Source: Ulva prolifera (Eukaryota > Chlorophyta > Ulvophyceae > Ulvales > Ulvaceae). Taken from it: 64,000 nucleotides of DNA. The notes below the pieces were generated by a model. It did no database searches, was not told where the DNA came from, and worked only from the letters and a program-made list of their open reading frames with translations. A program made the translations under genes and the position numbers. Shown in pieces: positions 52,601 to 63,640 of this stretch (position 1 is the stretch's first letter; each line of letters opens with the position of its first letter). The stretch lies in assembly GCA_023078555.1 (NCBI GenBank), contig CM041198.1, forward strand, positions 4,540,354 to 4,604,353, written 5' to 3'.

Positions 52601-54400
52601 TAGCAATCTCGCCCTACACCTTCAATCTCTCCCGTCAGGCTGGCACTCCATGTTGAATGCTTAACATGCAATCTCGCCCTAGCAATCTCGCCCTAGCAAT
52701 CTCGCCCTAGCAATCTCGCCCTAGCAATCTCGCCCTAGCAATCTCGCCCTAGCAATCTCGCCCTACACCTTTAAATCTCTCCCGTCAGGCTGGCACTCCA
52801 TGTTGAATGCTTAACATGCAATCTCGACCTAGCAATCTCGACCTATCCATCTCGCCCAAGCAATCTCGCCCTAGCAATCTCGCCCTCCACCTTAAAATCT
52901 TGCCCGACAGGCTGGCAGTCCATGTTGAATGCTTAACAGGTTATCTCGACCTAGCAATCTCGCCCTAGCAATCTCGCCCTACACCTCTAAATCACTTCCC
53001 GACAGGCTGGCACTCCATGTTGAATGCTTAACATGCAATCTCGCCCTAGCAATCTCGCCCTACACATTTAAATCACTTCCCGACAGGCTGGCACTCCATG
53101 TTGAATGCTTAACATGCAATCTCGACCTAGCGATCTCGCCCTAGCAATCTCGCCCTAGCAATCTCGTCCTACACCTTAAAATCTTGCCCGACAGGCTGGC
53201 AGTCCATGTTGAATGCTTAACATGCAATCTCGACCTAGCAATCTCGCACTAGCAATCTCGCCCTAGCAATCTCGCCCTACACCTTCAATCTCTCCCGTCA
53301 GGCTGGCACTCCATGTTGAATGCTTAACATGCAATCTCGCCCTAGCAATCTCGCCCTAGCAATCTCGCCCTAGCAATCTCGCCCTAGCAATCTCGCCCTA
53401 GCAATCTCGCCCTACACCTTTAAATCTCTCCCGGCAGGCTGGCACTCCATGTTGAATGCTTAACATGCAATCTCTCCCTAGCAATCTCGCCCTAGCAATC
53501 TCGCCCTAGCAATCTCGCCCTACACCTTTAAATCTCTCCCGGCAGGCTGGCACTCCATGTTGAATGCTTAACATGCAATCTCGACCTATCAATCTCGCCC
53601 TAGCAATCTCGCCCTAGCAACCTCGCCCTACACCTTTAAACCTCTCCCGACAGGCTGGCACTCCATGTTGAATGCTTAACATGCAATCTCGACCTATCAA
53701 TCTCGCCCTAGCAATCTCGCCCTAGCAACCTCGCCCTACACCTTTAAACCTCTCCCGACAGGCTGGCACTCCATGTTGAATGCTTAACATGCAATCTCGA
53801 CCTAGCAATCTCGCACTAGCAATCTCGCCCTAGCAATCTCGTCACAGCAATCTCGCCCTACACCTTCAAATCTCTCCCGTTAGGCTGGCACTCCATGTTG
53901 AATGCTTAACATGCAATCTCGCCCTAGCAATCTCGCCCTAGCAATCTCGCCCTAGCAATCTCGCCCTACACCTTTAAATCTCTCCCGGCAGGCTGGCACT
54001 CCATGTTGAATGCTTAACATGCAATCTCGACCTATCAATCTCGCCCTAGCAATCTCGCCCTAGCAACCTCGCCCTACACCTTTAAACCTCTCCCGACAGG
54101 CTGGCACTCCATGTTGAATGCTTAACATGCAATCTCGACCTAGCAATCTCGCACTAGCAATCTCGCCCTAGCAATCTCGCCCTACACCTTCAATCTCTCC
54201 CGTCAGGCTGGCACTCCATGTTGAATGCTTAACATGCAATCTCGCCCTAGCAATCTCGCCCTAGCAATCTCGCCCTAGCAATCTCGCCCTAGCAATCTCG
54301 CCCTACACCTTTAAATCTCTCCCGTCAGGCTGGCACTCCATGTTGAATGCTTAACATGCAATCTCGACCTAGCAATCTCGACCTATCCATCTCGCCCAAG
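52600..54400. repeat. Distant copy of the domain V unit
   Basis: This stretch repeats the ctccacctt composite block, ctctccctagc and gtcacagc order of 47.0-48.7 kb. The composite block is at 47291 and 52929 (offset 5638), and gtcacagc at 48325 and 53841 (offset 5516). The 122-bp difference fits loss of one monomer with four subrepeats. It shows that block duplication has worked over more than 5 kb. Confidence 0.8.
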
Positions 54401-55379
54401 CAATCTCGCCCTACACCTTTAAATCTCGCCCGACAGGCTGGCAGTCCATGTTGAATGCTCAACATGCAATCTCGACCTAGCAATCTCGCCCTAGCAATCT
54501 CGCCCAACACCTTTAAATCTCGCCCGACAGGCTGGCAGTCCATGTTGAATGCTTAACATGCAATCTCGCCCTAGCAATCTCGCCCTACACCTTTAAATCA
54601 CTTCCCGACAGGCTGGCACTCCATGTTGAATGCTTAACATGCAATCTCGACCTAGCAATCTCGCCCTAGCAATCTCGCCCTAGCAATCTCGCCCTAGCAA
54701 CCTCGCCCTAGCAATCTCGCCCTAGCAATCTCGTCCTAGCAATCTCGCCCTACACCTTTAAATCTCTCCCGTTAGGCTGGCACTCCATGTTGAATGCTTA
54801 ACATGCAATCTCGACCTAGCAATCTCGCACTAGCAATCTCGCCCTAGCAATCTCGCCCTACACCTTCAATCTCTCCCGTCAGGCTGGCACTCCATGTTGA
54901 ATGCTTAACATGCAATCTCGCCCTAGCAATCTCGCCCTAGCAATCTCGCCCTAGCAATCTCGCCCAAGCAATCTCGCCCTACACCTTTAAATCTCGCCCG
55001 ACAGGCTGGCAGTCCATGTTGAATGCTCAACATGCAATCTCGACCTAGCAATCTCGCCCTAGCAATCTCGCCCAACACCTTTAAATCTCGCCCGACAGGC
55101 TGGCAGTCCATGTTGAATGCTCAATATGCAATCTCGACCTAGCAATCTCGCCCTAGCAATCTCGCCCTACACCTTTAAATCTCGCCCGACAGGCTGGCAG
55201 TCCATGTTGAATGCTTAACATGCAATCTCGCCCTAGCAATCTCGCCCTACACCTTTAAATCACTTCCCGACAGGCTGGCACTCCATGTTGAATGCTTAAC
55301 ATGCAAGCTCGCCCTAGCAATCTCGCCCTAGCAATCTTGCCCTAGCAATCTCGCCCTACACCTTTAAATCTCGCCCGAC

Positions 55380-55990
55380 AGGCTGGCACTCCATGTTGAA
55401 TGCTTAACATGCAATCTCGACCTAGCGATCTCGCCCTAGCAATCTCGCCCTACCAATCTCGCCCTACACCTTTAAATCTCGCCCGACAGGCTGGCAGTCC
55501 ATGTTGAATGCTTAACAGGTTATCTCAACCTAGCAATCTCGCCCTAGCAATCTCGCCCTACACCTCTAAATCACTTCCCGACAGGCTGGCACTCCATGTT
55601 GAATGCTTAACATGCAATCTCGCCCTAGCAATCTCGCCCTACACATTTAAATCACTTCCCGACAGGCTGGCACTCCATGTTGAATGCTTAACATGCAATC
55701 TCGACCTAGCGATCTCGCCCTAGCAATCTCGCCCTACCAATCTCGCCCAACACCTTTAAATCTCGCCCGATAGGCTGGCAGTCCATGTTGAATGCTCAAC
55801 ATGCAATCTCGACCTAGCAATCTCGCCCTAGCAATCTCGCCCAACACCTTTAAATCTCGCCCGACAGGCTGGCAGTCCATGTTGAATGCTCAACATGCAA
55901 TCTCGACCTAGCAATCTCGCCCTAGCAATCTCGCCCTACACCTTTAAATCTCGCCCGACATGCTGGCAGTCCATGTTGAATGCTTAACAT
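55380..55990. repeat. Domain III block relocated 19,376 bp
   Basis: This matches about 36004-36614 in domain III. The composite block with the rare tatctcaacctag tail (36132 and 55508), gataggctgg (36393 and 55769) and gacatgctgg (36581 and 55957) all share an offset of exactly 19376. No indel is implied over about 450 bp. Confidence 0.82.
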
Positions 55991-56499
55991 GTTATCTCGA
56001 CCTAGCGATCTCGCCCTAGCAATCTCGCCCTACACCTTTAAATATCTCCCGACAGGCTGGCACTCCATGTTGAATGCTTAACATGCAATCTCGACCTAGC
56101 AATCTCGCCCTAGCAATCTCGCCCTAGCAACCTCGCCCTACACCTTTAAACCTCTCCCGACAGGCTGGCACTCCATGTTGAATGCTTAACATGCAATCTC
56201 GACCTAGCAATCTCGCACTAGCAATCTCGCCCTAGCAATCTCGCCCTACACCTTCAATCTCTCCCGTCAGGCTGGCACTCCATGTTGAATGCTTAACATG
56301 CAATCTCGCCCTAGCAATCTCGCCCTAGCAATCTCGCCCTAGCAATCTCGCCCTAGCAATCTCGCCCTAGCAATCTCGCCCTACACCTTTAAATCTCTCC
56401 CGTCAGGCTGGCACTCCATGTTGAATGCTTAACATGCAATCTCGACCTAGCGATCTCGACCTAGCAATCTCGCCCTAGCAATCTCGCCCTACACCTTCA

Positions 56500-57850
56500 A
56501 ATCTCGCCCGACAGGCTGGCAGTCCATGTTGAATGCTTAACATGTTATCTCGACCTAGCGATCTCGCCCTAGCAATCTCGCCCTACACCTTTAAATATCT
56601 CCCGACAGGCTGGCACTCCATGTTGAATGCTCAACAGGCAATCTCGACTTGGCATTCTCGCCCTAGCATTCTCGCCCTAGCAATATCGCCCTAGCAATCT
56701 CGCCCTCCACCTTAAAATCTTGCCCGACAGGCTGGCAGTCCATGTTGAATGCTTAACAGGTTATCTCGACCTAGCAATCTTGCCCTAGCAATCTCGCCCT
56801 ACACCTTAAATCTCGCCCGACAGGCTGGCAGTCCATGTTGAATGCTGAACAGGTTATCTCGACCTAGCAATCTCGCCTTAGCAATCTCGCCCTACACCTC
56901 TAAATCACTTCCCGACAGGCTGGCACTCCATGTTGAATGCTTAACATGCAATCTCGCCCTAGCAATCTCGCCCTACACATTTAAATCACTTCCCGACTGG
57001 CTGGCACTCCATGTTGAATGCTTAACATGCAATCTCGACCTAGCGATCTCGCCCTAGCAATATCGCCCTAGCAATCTCGCCCTACACCTTAAAATCTTGC
57101 CCGACAGGCTGGCAGTCCATGTTGAATGCTTAACAGGTTATCTCGACCTAGCGATCTCGCCCTAGCAATCTCGCCCTAGCAATCTCGCCCTAGCAACCTC
57201 GCCCTAGCAATCTCGCCCTAGCAATCTCGTCCTTGCAATCTCGCCCTACACCTTCAAATCTCTCCCGTTAGGCTGGCACTCCATGTTGATTGCTTAACAT
57301 GCAATCTCGCCCTAGCAATCTCGCCCTAGCAATCTCGCCCTAGCAATCTCGCCCTACACCTTTAAATCTCTCCCGGCAGGCTGGCACTCCATGTTGAATG
57401 CTTAACATGCAATCTCGACCTAGCAATCTCGCCCTAGCAATCTCGCCCTAGCAACCTCGCCCTACACCTTTAAACCTCTCCCGACAGGCTGGCACTCCAT
57501 GTTGAATGCTTAACATGCAATCTCGACCTAGCAATCTCGCACTAGCAATCTCGCCCTAGCAATCTCGCCCTACACCTTCAATCTCTCCCGTCAGGCTGGC
57601 ACTCCATGTTGAATGCTTAACATGCAATCTCGCCCTAGCAATCTCGCCCTAGCAATCTCGCCCTAGCAATCTCGCCCTAGCAATCTCGCCCTAGCAATCT
57701 CGCCCTACACCTTTAAATCTCTCCCGTCAGGCTGGCACTCCATGTTGAATGCTTAACATGCAATCTCGACCTAGCAATCTCGACCTATCCATCTCGCCCA
57801 AGCAATCTCGCCCTAGCAATCTCGCCCTCCACCTTAAAATCTTGCCCGAC
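56500..57850. repeat. Domain V block relocated 12,500 bp
   Basis: This matches about 44000-45350. cttgg (44148 and 56648), the gctgaacagg composite block (44342 and 56842) and gttgattgc (44786 and 57286) all share an offset of 12500. After about 57850 an extra monomer-sized piece (107 bp) shifts the register, so the next composite block is at 57964 against 45357. Confidence 0.82.
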
Positions 57851-58239
57851 AGGCTGGCAGTCCATGTTGAATGCTTAACAGGTTATCTCGACCTAGCAAT
57901 CTTGCCCTAGCAATCTCGCCCTACACCTTAAATCTCGCCCGACAGGCTGGCAGTCCATGTTGAATGCTTAACAGGTTATCTCGACCTAGCAATCTCGCCT
58001 TAGCAATCTCGCCCTACACCTCTAAATCACTTCCCGACAGGCTGGCACTCCATGTTGAATGCTTAACATGCAATCTCGCCCTAGCAATCTCGCCCTACAC
58101 ATTTAAATCACTTCCCGACAGGCTGGCACTCCATGTTGAATGCTTAACATGCAATCTCGACCTAGCGATCTCGCCCTAGCAATCTCGCCCTAGCAATCTC
58201 GTCCTACACCTTAAAATCTTGCCCGACAGGCTGGCAGTC

Positions 58240-61150
58240 CATGTTGAATGCTTAACATGCAATCTCGACCTAGCAATCTCGCCCTACACATTTAAATCAC
58301 TTCCCGACTGGCTGGCACTCCATGTTGAATGCTTAACATGCAATCTCGACCTATCAATCTCGCCCTAGCAATCTCGCCCTAGCAACCTCGCCCTACACCT
58401 TTAAACCTCTCCCGACAGGCTGGCACTCCATGTTGAATGCTTAACATGCAATCTCGACCTATCAATCTCGCCCTAGCAATCTCGCCCTAGCAACCTCGCC
58501 CTACACCTCTAAATCACTTCCCGACAGGCTGGCACTCCATGTTGAATGCTTAACATGCAATCTCGCCCTAGCAATCTCGCCCTACACATTTAAATCACTT
58601 CCCGACAGGCTGGCACTCCATGTTGAATGCTTAACATGCAATCTCGACCTAGCGATCTCGCCCTAGCAATCTCGCCCTAGCAATCTCGTCCTGCACCTTA
58701 AAATCTTGCCCGACAGGCTGGCAGTCCATGTTGAATGCTTAACATGCAATCTCGACCTAGCAATCTCGCACTAGCAATCTCGCCCTAGCAATCTCGCCCT
58801 ACACCTTCAATCTCTCCCGTCAGGCTGGCACTCCATGTTGAATGCTTAACATGCAATCTCGCCCTAGCAATCTCGCCCTAGCAATCTCGCCCTAGCAATC
58901 TCGCCCTAGCAATCTCGCCCTAGCAATCTCGCCCTACACCTTTAAATCTCTCCCGTCAGGCTGGCACTCCATGTTGATTGCTTAACATGCAATCTCGCCC
59001 TAGCAATCTCGCCCTAGCAATCTCGCCCTAGCAATCTCGCCCTACACCTTTAAATCTCTCCCGTCAGGCTGGCACTCCATGTTGATTGCTTAACATGCAA
59101 TCTCGCCCTAGCAATCTCGCCCTAGCAATCTCGCCCTAGCAATCTCGCCCTACACCTTTAAATCTCTCCCGGCAGGCTGGCACTCCATGTTGAATGCTTA
59201 ACATGCAATCTCGCCCTAGCAATCTCGCCCTAGCAATCTCGTCCTTGCAATCTCGCCCTACACCTTCAAATCTCTCCCGTTAGGCTGGCACTCCATGTTG
59301 ATTGCTTAACATGCAATCTCGCCCTAGCAATCTCGCCCTAGCAATCTCGCCCTAGCAATCTCGCCCTACACCTTTAAATCTCTCCCGGCAGGCTGGCACT
59401 CCATGTTGAATGCTTAACATGCAATCTCGACCTAGCAATCTCGCCCTAGCAATCTCGCCCTAGCAACCTCGCCCTACACCTTTAAACCTCTCCCGACAGG
59501 CTGGCACTCCATGTTGAATGCTTAACATGCAATCTCGACCTAGCAATCTCGCACTAGCAATCTCGCCCTAGCAATCTCGCCCTACACCTTCAATCTCTCC
59601 CGTCAGGCTGGCACTCCATGTTGAATGCTTAACATGCAATCTCGCCCTAGCAATCTCGCCCTAGCAATCTCGCCCTAGCAATCTCGCCCTAGCAATCTCG
59701 CCCTAGCAACCTCGCCCTACACCTTTAAATCTCTCCCGTCAGGCTGGCACTCCATGTTGAATGCTTAACATGCAATCTCGACCTAGCAATCTCGACCTAT
59801 CCATCTCGCCCAAGCAATCTCGCCCTAGCAATCTCGCCCTCCACCTTCAAATCTCTCCCGTTAGGCTGGCACTCCATGTTGAATGCTTAACATGCAATCT
59901 CGCCCTAGCAATCTCGCCCTAGCAATCTCGCCCTAGCAATCTCGCCCTACACCTTAAAATCTCTCCCGGCAGGCTGGCACTCCATGTTGAATGCTTAACA
60001 TGCAATCTCGACCTATCAATCTCGCCCTAGCAATCTCGCCCTAGCAACCTCGCCCTACACCTTTAAACCTCTCCCGACAGGCTGGCACTCCATGTTGAAT
60101 GCTTAACATGCAATCTCGACCTAGCAATCTCGCACTAGCAATCTCGCCCTAGCAATCTCGCCCTACACCTTCAATCTCTCCCGTCAGGCTGGCACTCCAT
60201 GTTGAATGCTTAACATGCAATCTCGCCCTAGCAATCTCGCCCTAGCAATCTCGCCCTAGCAATCTCGCCCTAGCAATCTCGCCCTAGCAATCTCGCCCTA
60301 GCAATCTCGCCCTACACCTTTAAATCTCTCCCGTCAGGCTGGCACTCCATGTTGAATGCTTAACATGCAATCTCGACCTAGCAATCTCGCACTAGCAATC
60401 TCGCCCTAGCAATCTCGTCCTAGCAATCTCGCCCTACACCTTCAAATCTCTCCCGTTAGGCTGGCACTCCATGTTGAATGCTTAACATGCAATCTCGCCC
60501 TAGCAATCTCGCCCTAGCAATCTCGCCCTAGCAATCTCGCCCTACACCTTAAAATCTCTCCCGGCAGGCTGGCACTCCATGTTGAATGCTTAACATGCAA
60601 TCTCGACCTATCAATCTCGCCCTAGCAATCTCGCCCTAGCAACCTCGCCCTACACCTTTAAACCTCTCCCGACAGGCTGGCACTCCATGTTGAATGCTTA
60701 ACATGCAATCTCGACCTAGCAATCTCGCACTAGCAATCTCGCCCTAGCAATCTCGCCCTACACCTTCAATCTCTCCCGTCAGGCTGGCACTCCATGTTGA
60801 ATGCTTAACATGCAATCTCGCCCTAGCAATCTCGCCCTAGCAATCTCGCCCTAGCAATCTCGCCCTAGCAATCTCGCCCTAGCAATCTCGCCCTACACCT
60901 TAAAATCTCTCCCGGCAGGCTGGCACTCCATGTTGAATGCTTAACATGCAATCTCGACCTATCAATCTCGCCCTAGCAATCTCGCCCTAGCAACCTCGCC
61001 CTACACCTTTAAACCTCTCCCGACAGGCTGGCACTCCATGTTGAATGCTTAACATGCAATCTCGCCCTAGCAATCTCGCCCTAGCAATCTCGCCCTAGCA
61101 ATCTCGCCCTAGCAATCTCGCCCTAGCAATCTCGCCCTAGCAATCTCGCC
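58240..61150. repeat. Mosaic of short duplicated blocks
   Basis: The gttgattgc core recurs near 58975, 59083 and 59299. The core ccttaaaatctctcccggc recurs with accttaaaat at 59951, 60546 and 60896 (spacings 595 and 350). These are short local amplifications of a few monomers each, assembled from domain V types. No new module appears. Confidence 0.7.
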
Positions 61151-62279
61151 CTACACCTTTAAATCTCTCCCGTCAGGCTGGCACTCCATGTTGAATGCTT
61201 AACATGCAATCTCGACCTAGCAATCTCGACCTATCCATCTCGCCCAAGCAATCTCGCCCTACACCTTTAAATCTCGCCCGACAGGCTGGCAGTCCATGTT
61301 GAATGCTCAACATGCAATCTCGACCTACCAATCTCGCCCTAGCAATCTCGCCCAACACCTTTAAATCTCGCCCGACAGGCTGGCAGTCCATGTTGAATGC
61401 TCAATATGCAATCTCGACCTAGCAATCTCGCCCTAGCAATCTCGCCCTACACCTTTAAATCTCGCCCGACAGGCTGGCAGTCCATGTTGAATGCTTAACA
61501 TGCAATCTCGCCCTAGCAATCTCGCCCTACACCTTTAAATCACTTCCCGACAGGCTGGCACTCCATGTTGAATGCTTAACATGCAATCTCGACCTAGCGA
61601 TCTCGCCCTAGCAATCTCGCCCTAGCAATCTCGCCCTACACCTTAAAATCTTGCCCGACAGGCTGGCAGTCCATGTTGAATGCTTAACAGGTTATCTCGA
61701 CCTAGCGATCTCGCCCTAGCAATCTCGCCCTACACCTTTAAATATCTCCCGACAGGCTGGCACTCCATGTTGAATGCTCAACAGGCAATCTCGACTTGGC
61801 ATTCTCGCCCTAGCATTCTCGCCCTAGCAATATCGCCCTAGCAATCTCGCCCTCCACCTTAAAATCTTGCCCGACAGGCTGGCAGTCCATGTTGAATGCT
61901 TAACAGGTTATCTCGACCTAGCAATCTCGCCCTAGCAATCTCGCCCTACACCTCTAAATCACTTCCCGACAGGCTGGCACTCCATGTTGAATGCTTAACA
62001 TGCAATCTCGACCTAGCAATCTCGCCCTAGCAATCTCGCCCTAGCAATCTCGCCCTAGCAACCTCGCCCTAGCAATCTCGCCCTAGCAATCTCGTCCTAG
62101 CAATCTCGCCCTACACCTTCAAATCTCTCCCGTTAGGCTGGCACTCCATGTTGAATGCTTAACATGCAATCTCGCCCTAGCAATCTCGCCCTAGCAATCT
62201 CGCCCTAGCAATCTCGCCCTACACCTTTAAATCTCTCCCGGCAGGCTGGCACTCCATGTTGAATGCTTAACATGCAATC

Positions 62280-63640
62280 TCGCCCTAGCAATCTCGCCCT
62301 ACACATTTAAATCACTTCCCGACAGGCTGGCACTCCATGTTGAATGCTTAACATGCAATCTCGACCTAGCGATCTCGCCCTAGCAATCTCGCCCTACCAA
62401 TCTCGCCCAACACCTTTAAATCTCGCCCGATAGGCTGGCAGTCCATGTTGAATGCTCAACATGCAATCTCGACCTAGCAATCTCGCCCTAGCAATCTCGC
62501 CCAACACCTTTAAATCTGGCCCGACAGGCTGGCAGTCCATGTTGAATGCTCAACATGCAATCTCGACCTAGCAATCTCGCCCTAGCAATCTCGCCCTACA
62601 CCTTTAAATCTCGCCCGACATGCTGGCAGTCCATGTTGAATGCTTAACATGCAATCTCGCCCTAGCAATCTCGCCCTACACCTTTAAATCACTTCCCGAC
62701 AGGCTGGCACTCCATGTTGAATGCTTAACATGCAATCTCGACCTAGCGATCTCGACCTAGCAATCTCGCCCTAGCAATCTCGCCCTACACCTTTAAATCT
62801 CGCCCGACAGGCTGGCAGTCCATGTTGAATGCTTAACAGGTTATCTCGACCTAGCGATCTCGCCCTAGCAATCTCGCCTACACCTTTAAATATCTCCCGA
62901 CAGGCTGGCACTCCATGTTGAATGCTCAACAGGCAATCTCGACTTGGCATTCTCACCCTAGCATTCTCGCCCTAGCAATATCGCCCTAGCAATCTCGCCC
63001 TCCACCTTAAAATCTTGCCCGACAGGCTGGCAGTCCATGTTGAATGCTTAACAGGTTATCTCGACCTAGCAATCTCGCCCTAGCAATCTCGCCCTACACC
63101 TCTAAATCACTTCCCGACAGGCTTGCACTCCATGTTGAATGCTTAACATGCAATCTCGCCCTAGCAATCTCGCCCTACACATTTAAATCACTTCCCGACA
63201 GGCTGGCACTCCATGTTGAATGCTTAACATGCAATCTCGACCTAGCGATCTCGCCCTAGCAATCTCGCCCTAGCAATCTCGCCCTACACCTTAAAATCTT
63301 GCCCGACAGGCTGGCAGTCCATGTTGAATGCTTAACAGGTTATCTCGACCTAGCGATCTCGCCCTAGCAATCTCGCCCTACACCTTTAAATATCTCCCGA
63401 CAGGCTGGCACTCCATGTTGAATGCTCAACAGGCAATCTCGACTTGGCATTCTCGCCCTAGCATTCTCGCCCTAGCAATATCGCCCTAGCAATCTCGCCC
63501 TCCACCTTAAAATCTTGCCCGACAGGCTGGCAGTCCATGTTGAATGCTTAACAGGTTATCTCGACCTAGCAATCTCGCCCTAGCAATCTCGCCCTACACC
63601 TCTAAATCACTTCCCGACAGGCTGGCACTCCATGTTGAAT
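62280..63640. repeat. Domain III block relocated about 32.5 kb
   Basis: This matches about 29770-31130. gataggctgg is at 29922 and 62429 (offset 32507), and cttgg at 30437 and 62943, and at 30937 and 63443 (offset 32506). The 1-bp change comes from cgcctacacc near 62877, where the other copy has cgccctacacc. The 500-bp internal cassette duplication typical of the 2770-bp unit is present. The window ends while this material continues. Confidence 0.82.

Larger units (their letters stand above)
54300..61391. repeat. Repeated block, offset 6848 (54300-54543 and 61148-61391)
   Basis: A block joining ctatccatctcgcccaag subrepeats to a cagtcc-type core occurs at about 54300-54543 and again at 61148-61391. 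The second copy has ctaccaatc where the first has ctagcaatc. A neighbouring rare tail, gctcaatatgc, lies at 55121 and 61401 (offset 6280), so the two stretches share flanking material in slightly different arrangement. Confidence 0.75.

Noticed and set aside
54325-54543. Minus-strand open frames of 61-72 codons (also at 54923-55111, 61173-61391 and 62771-62956)
   Set aside because: They are the same satellite read on the other strand. They appear where few subrepeats occur in a row, and they show no ribosome-binding, domain or conservation evidence.
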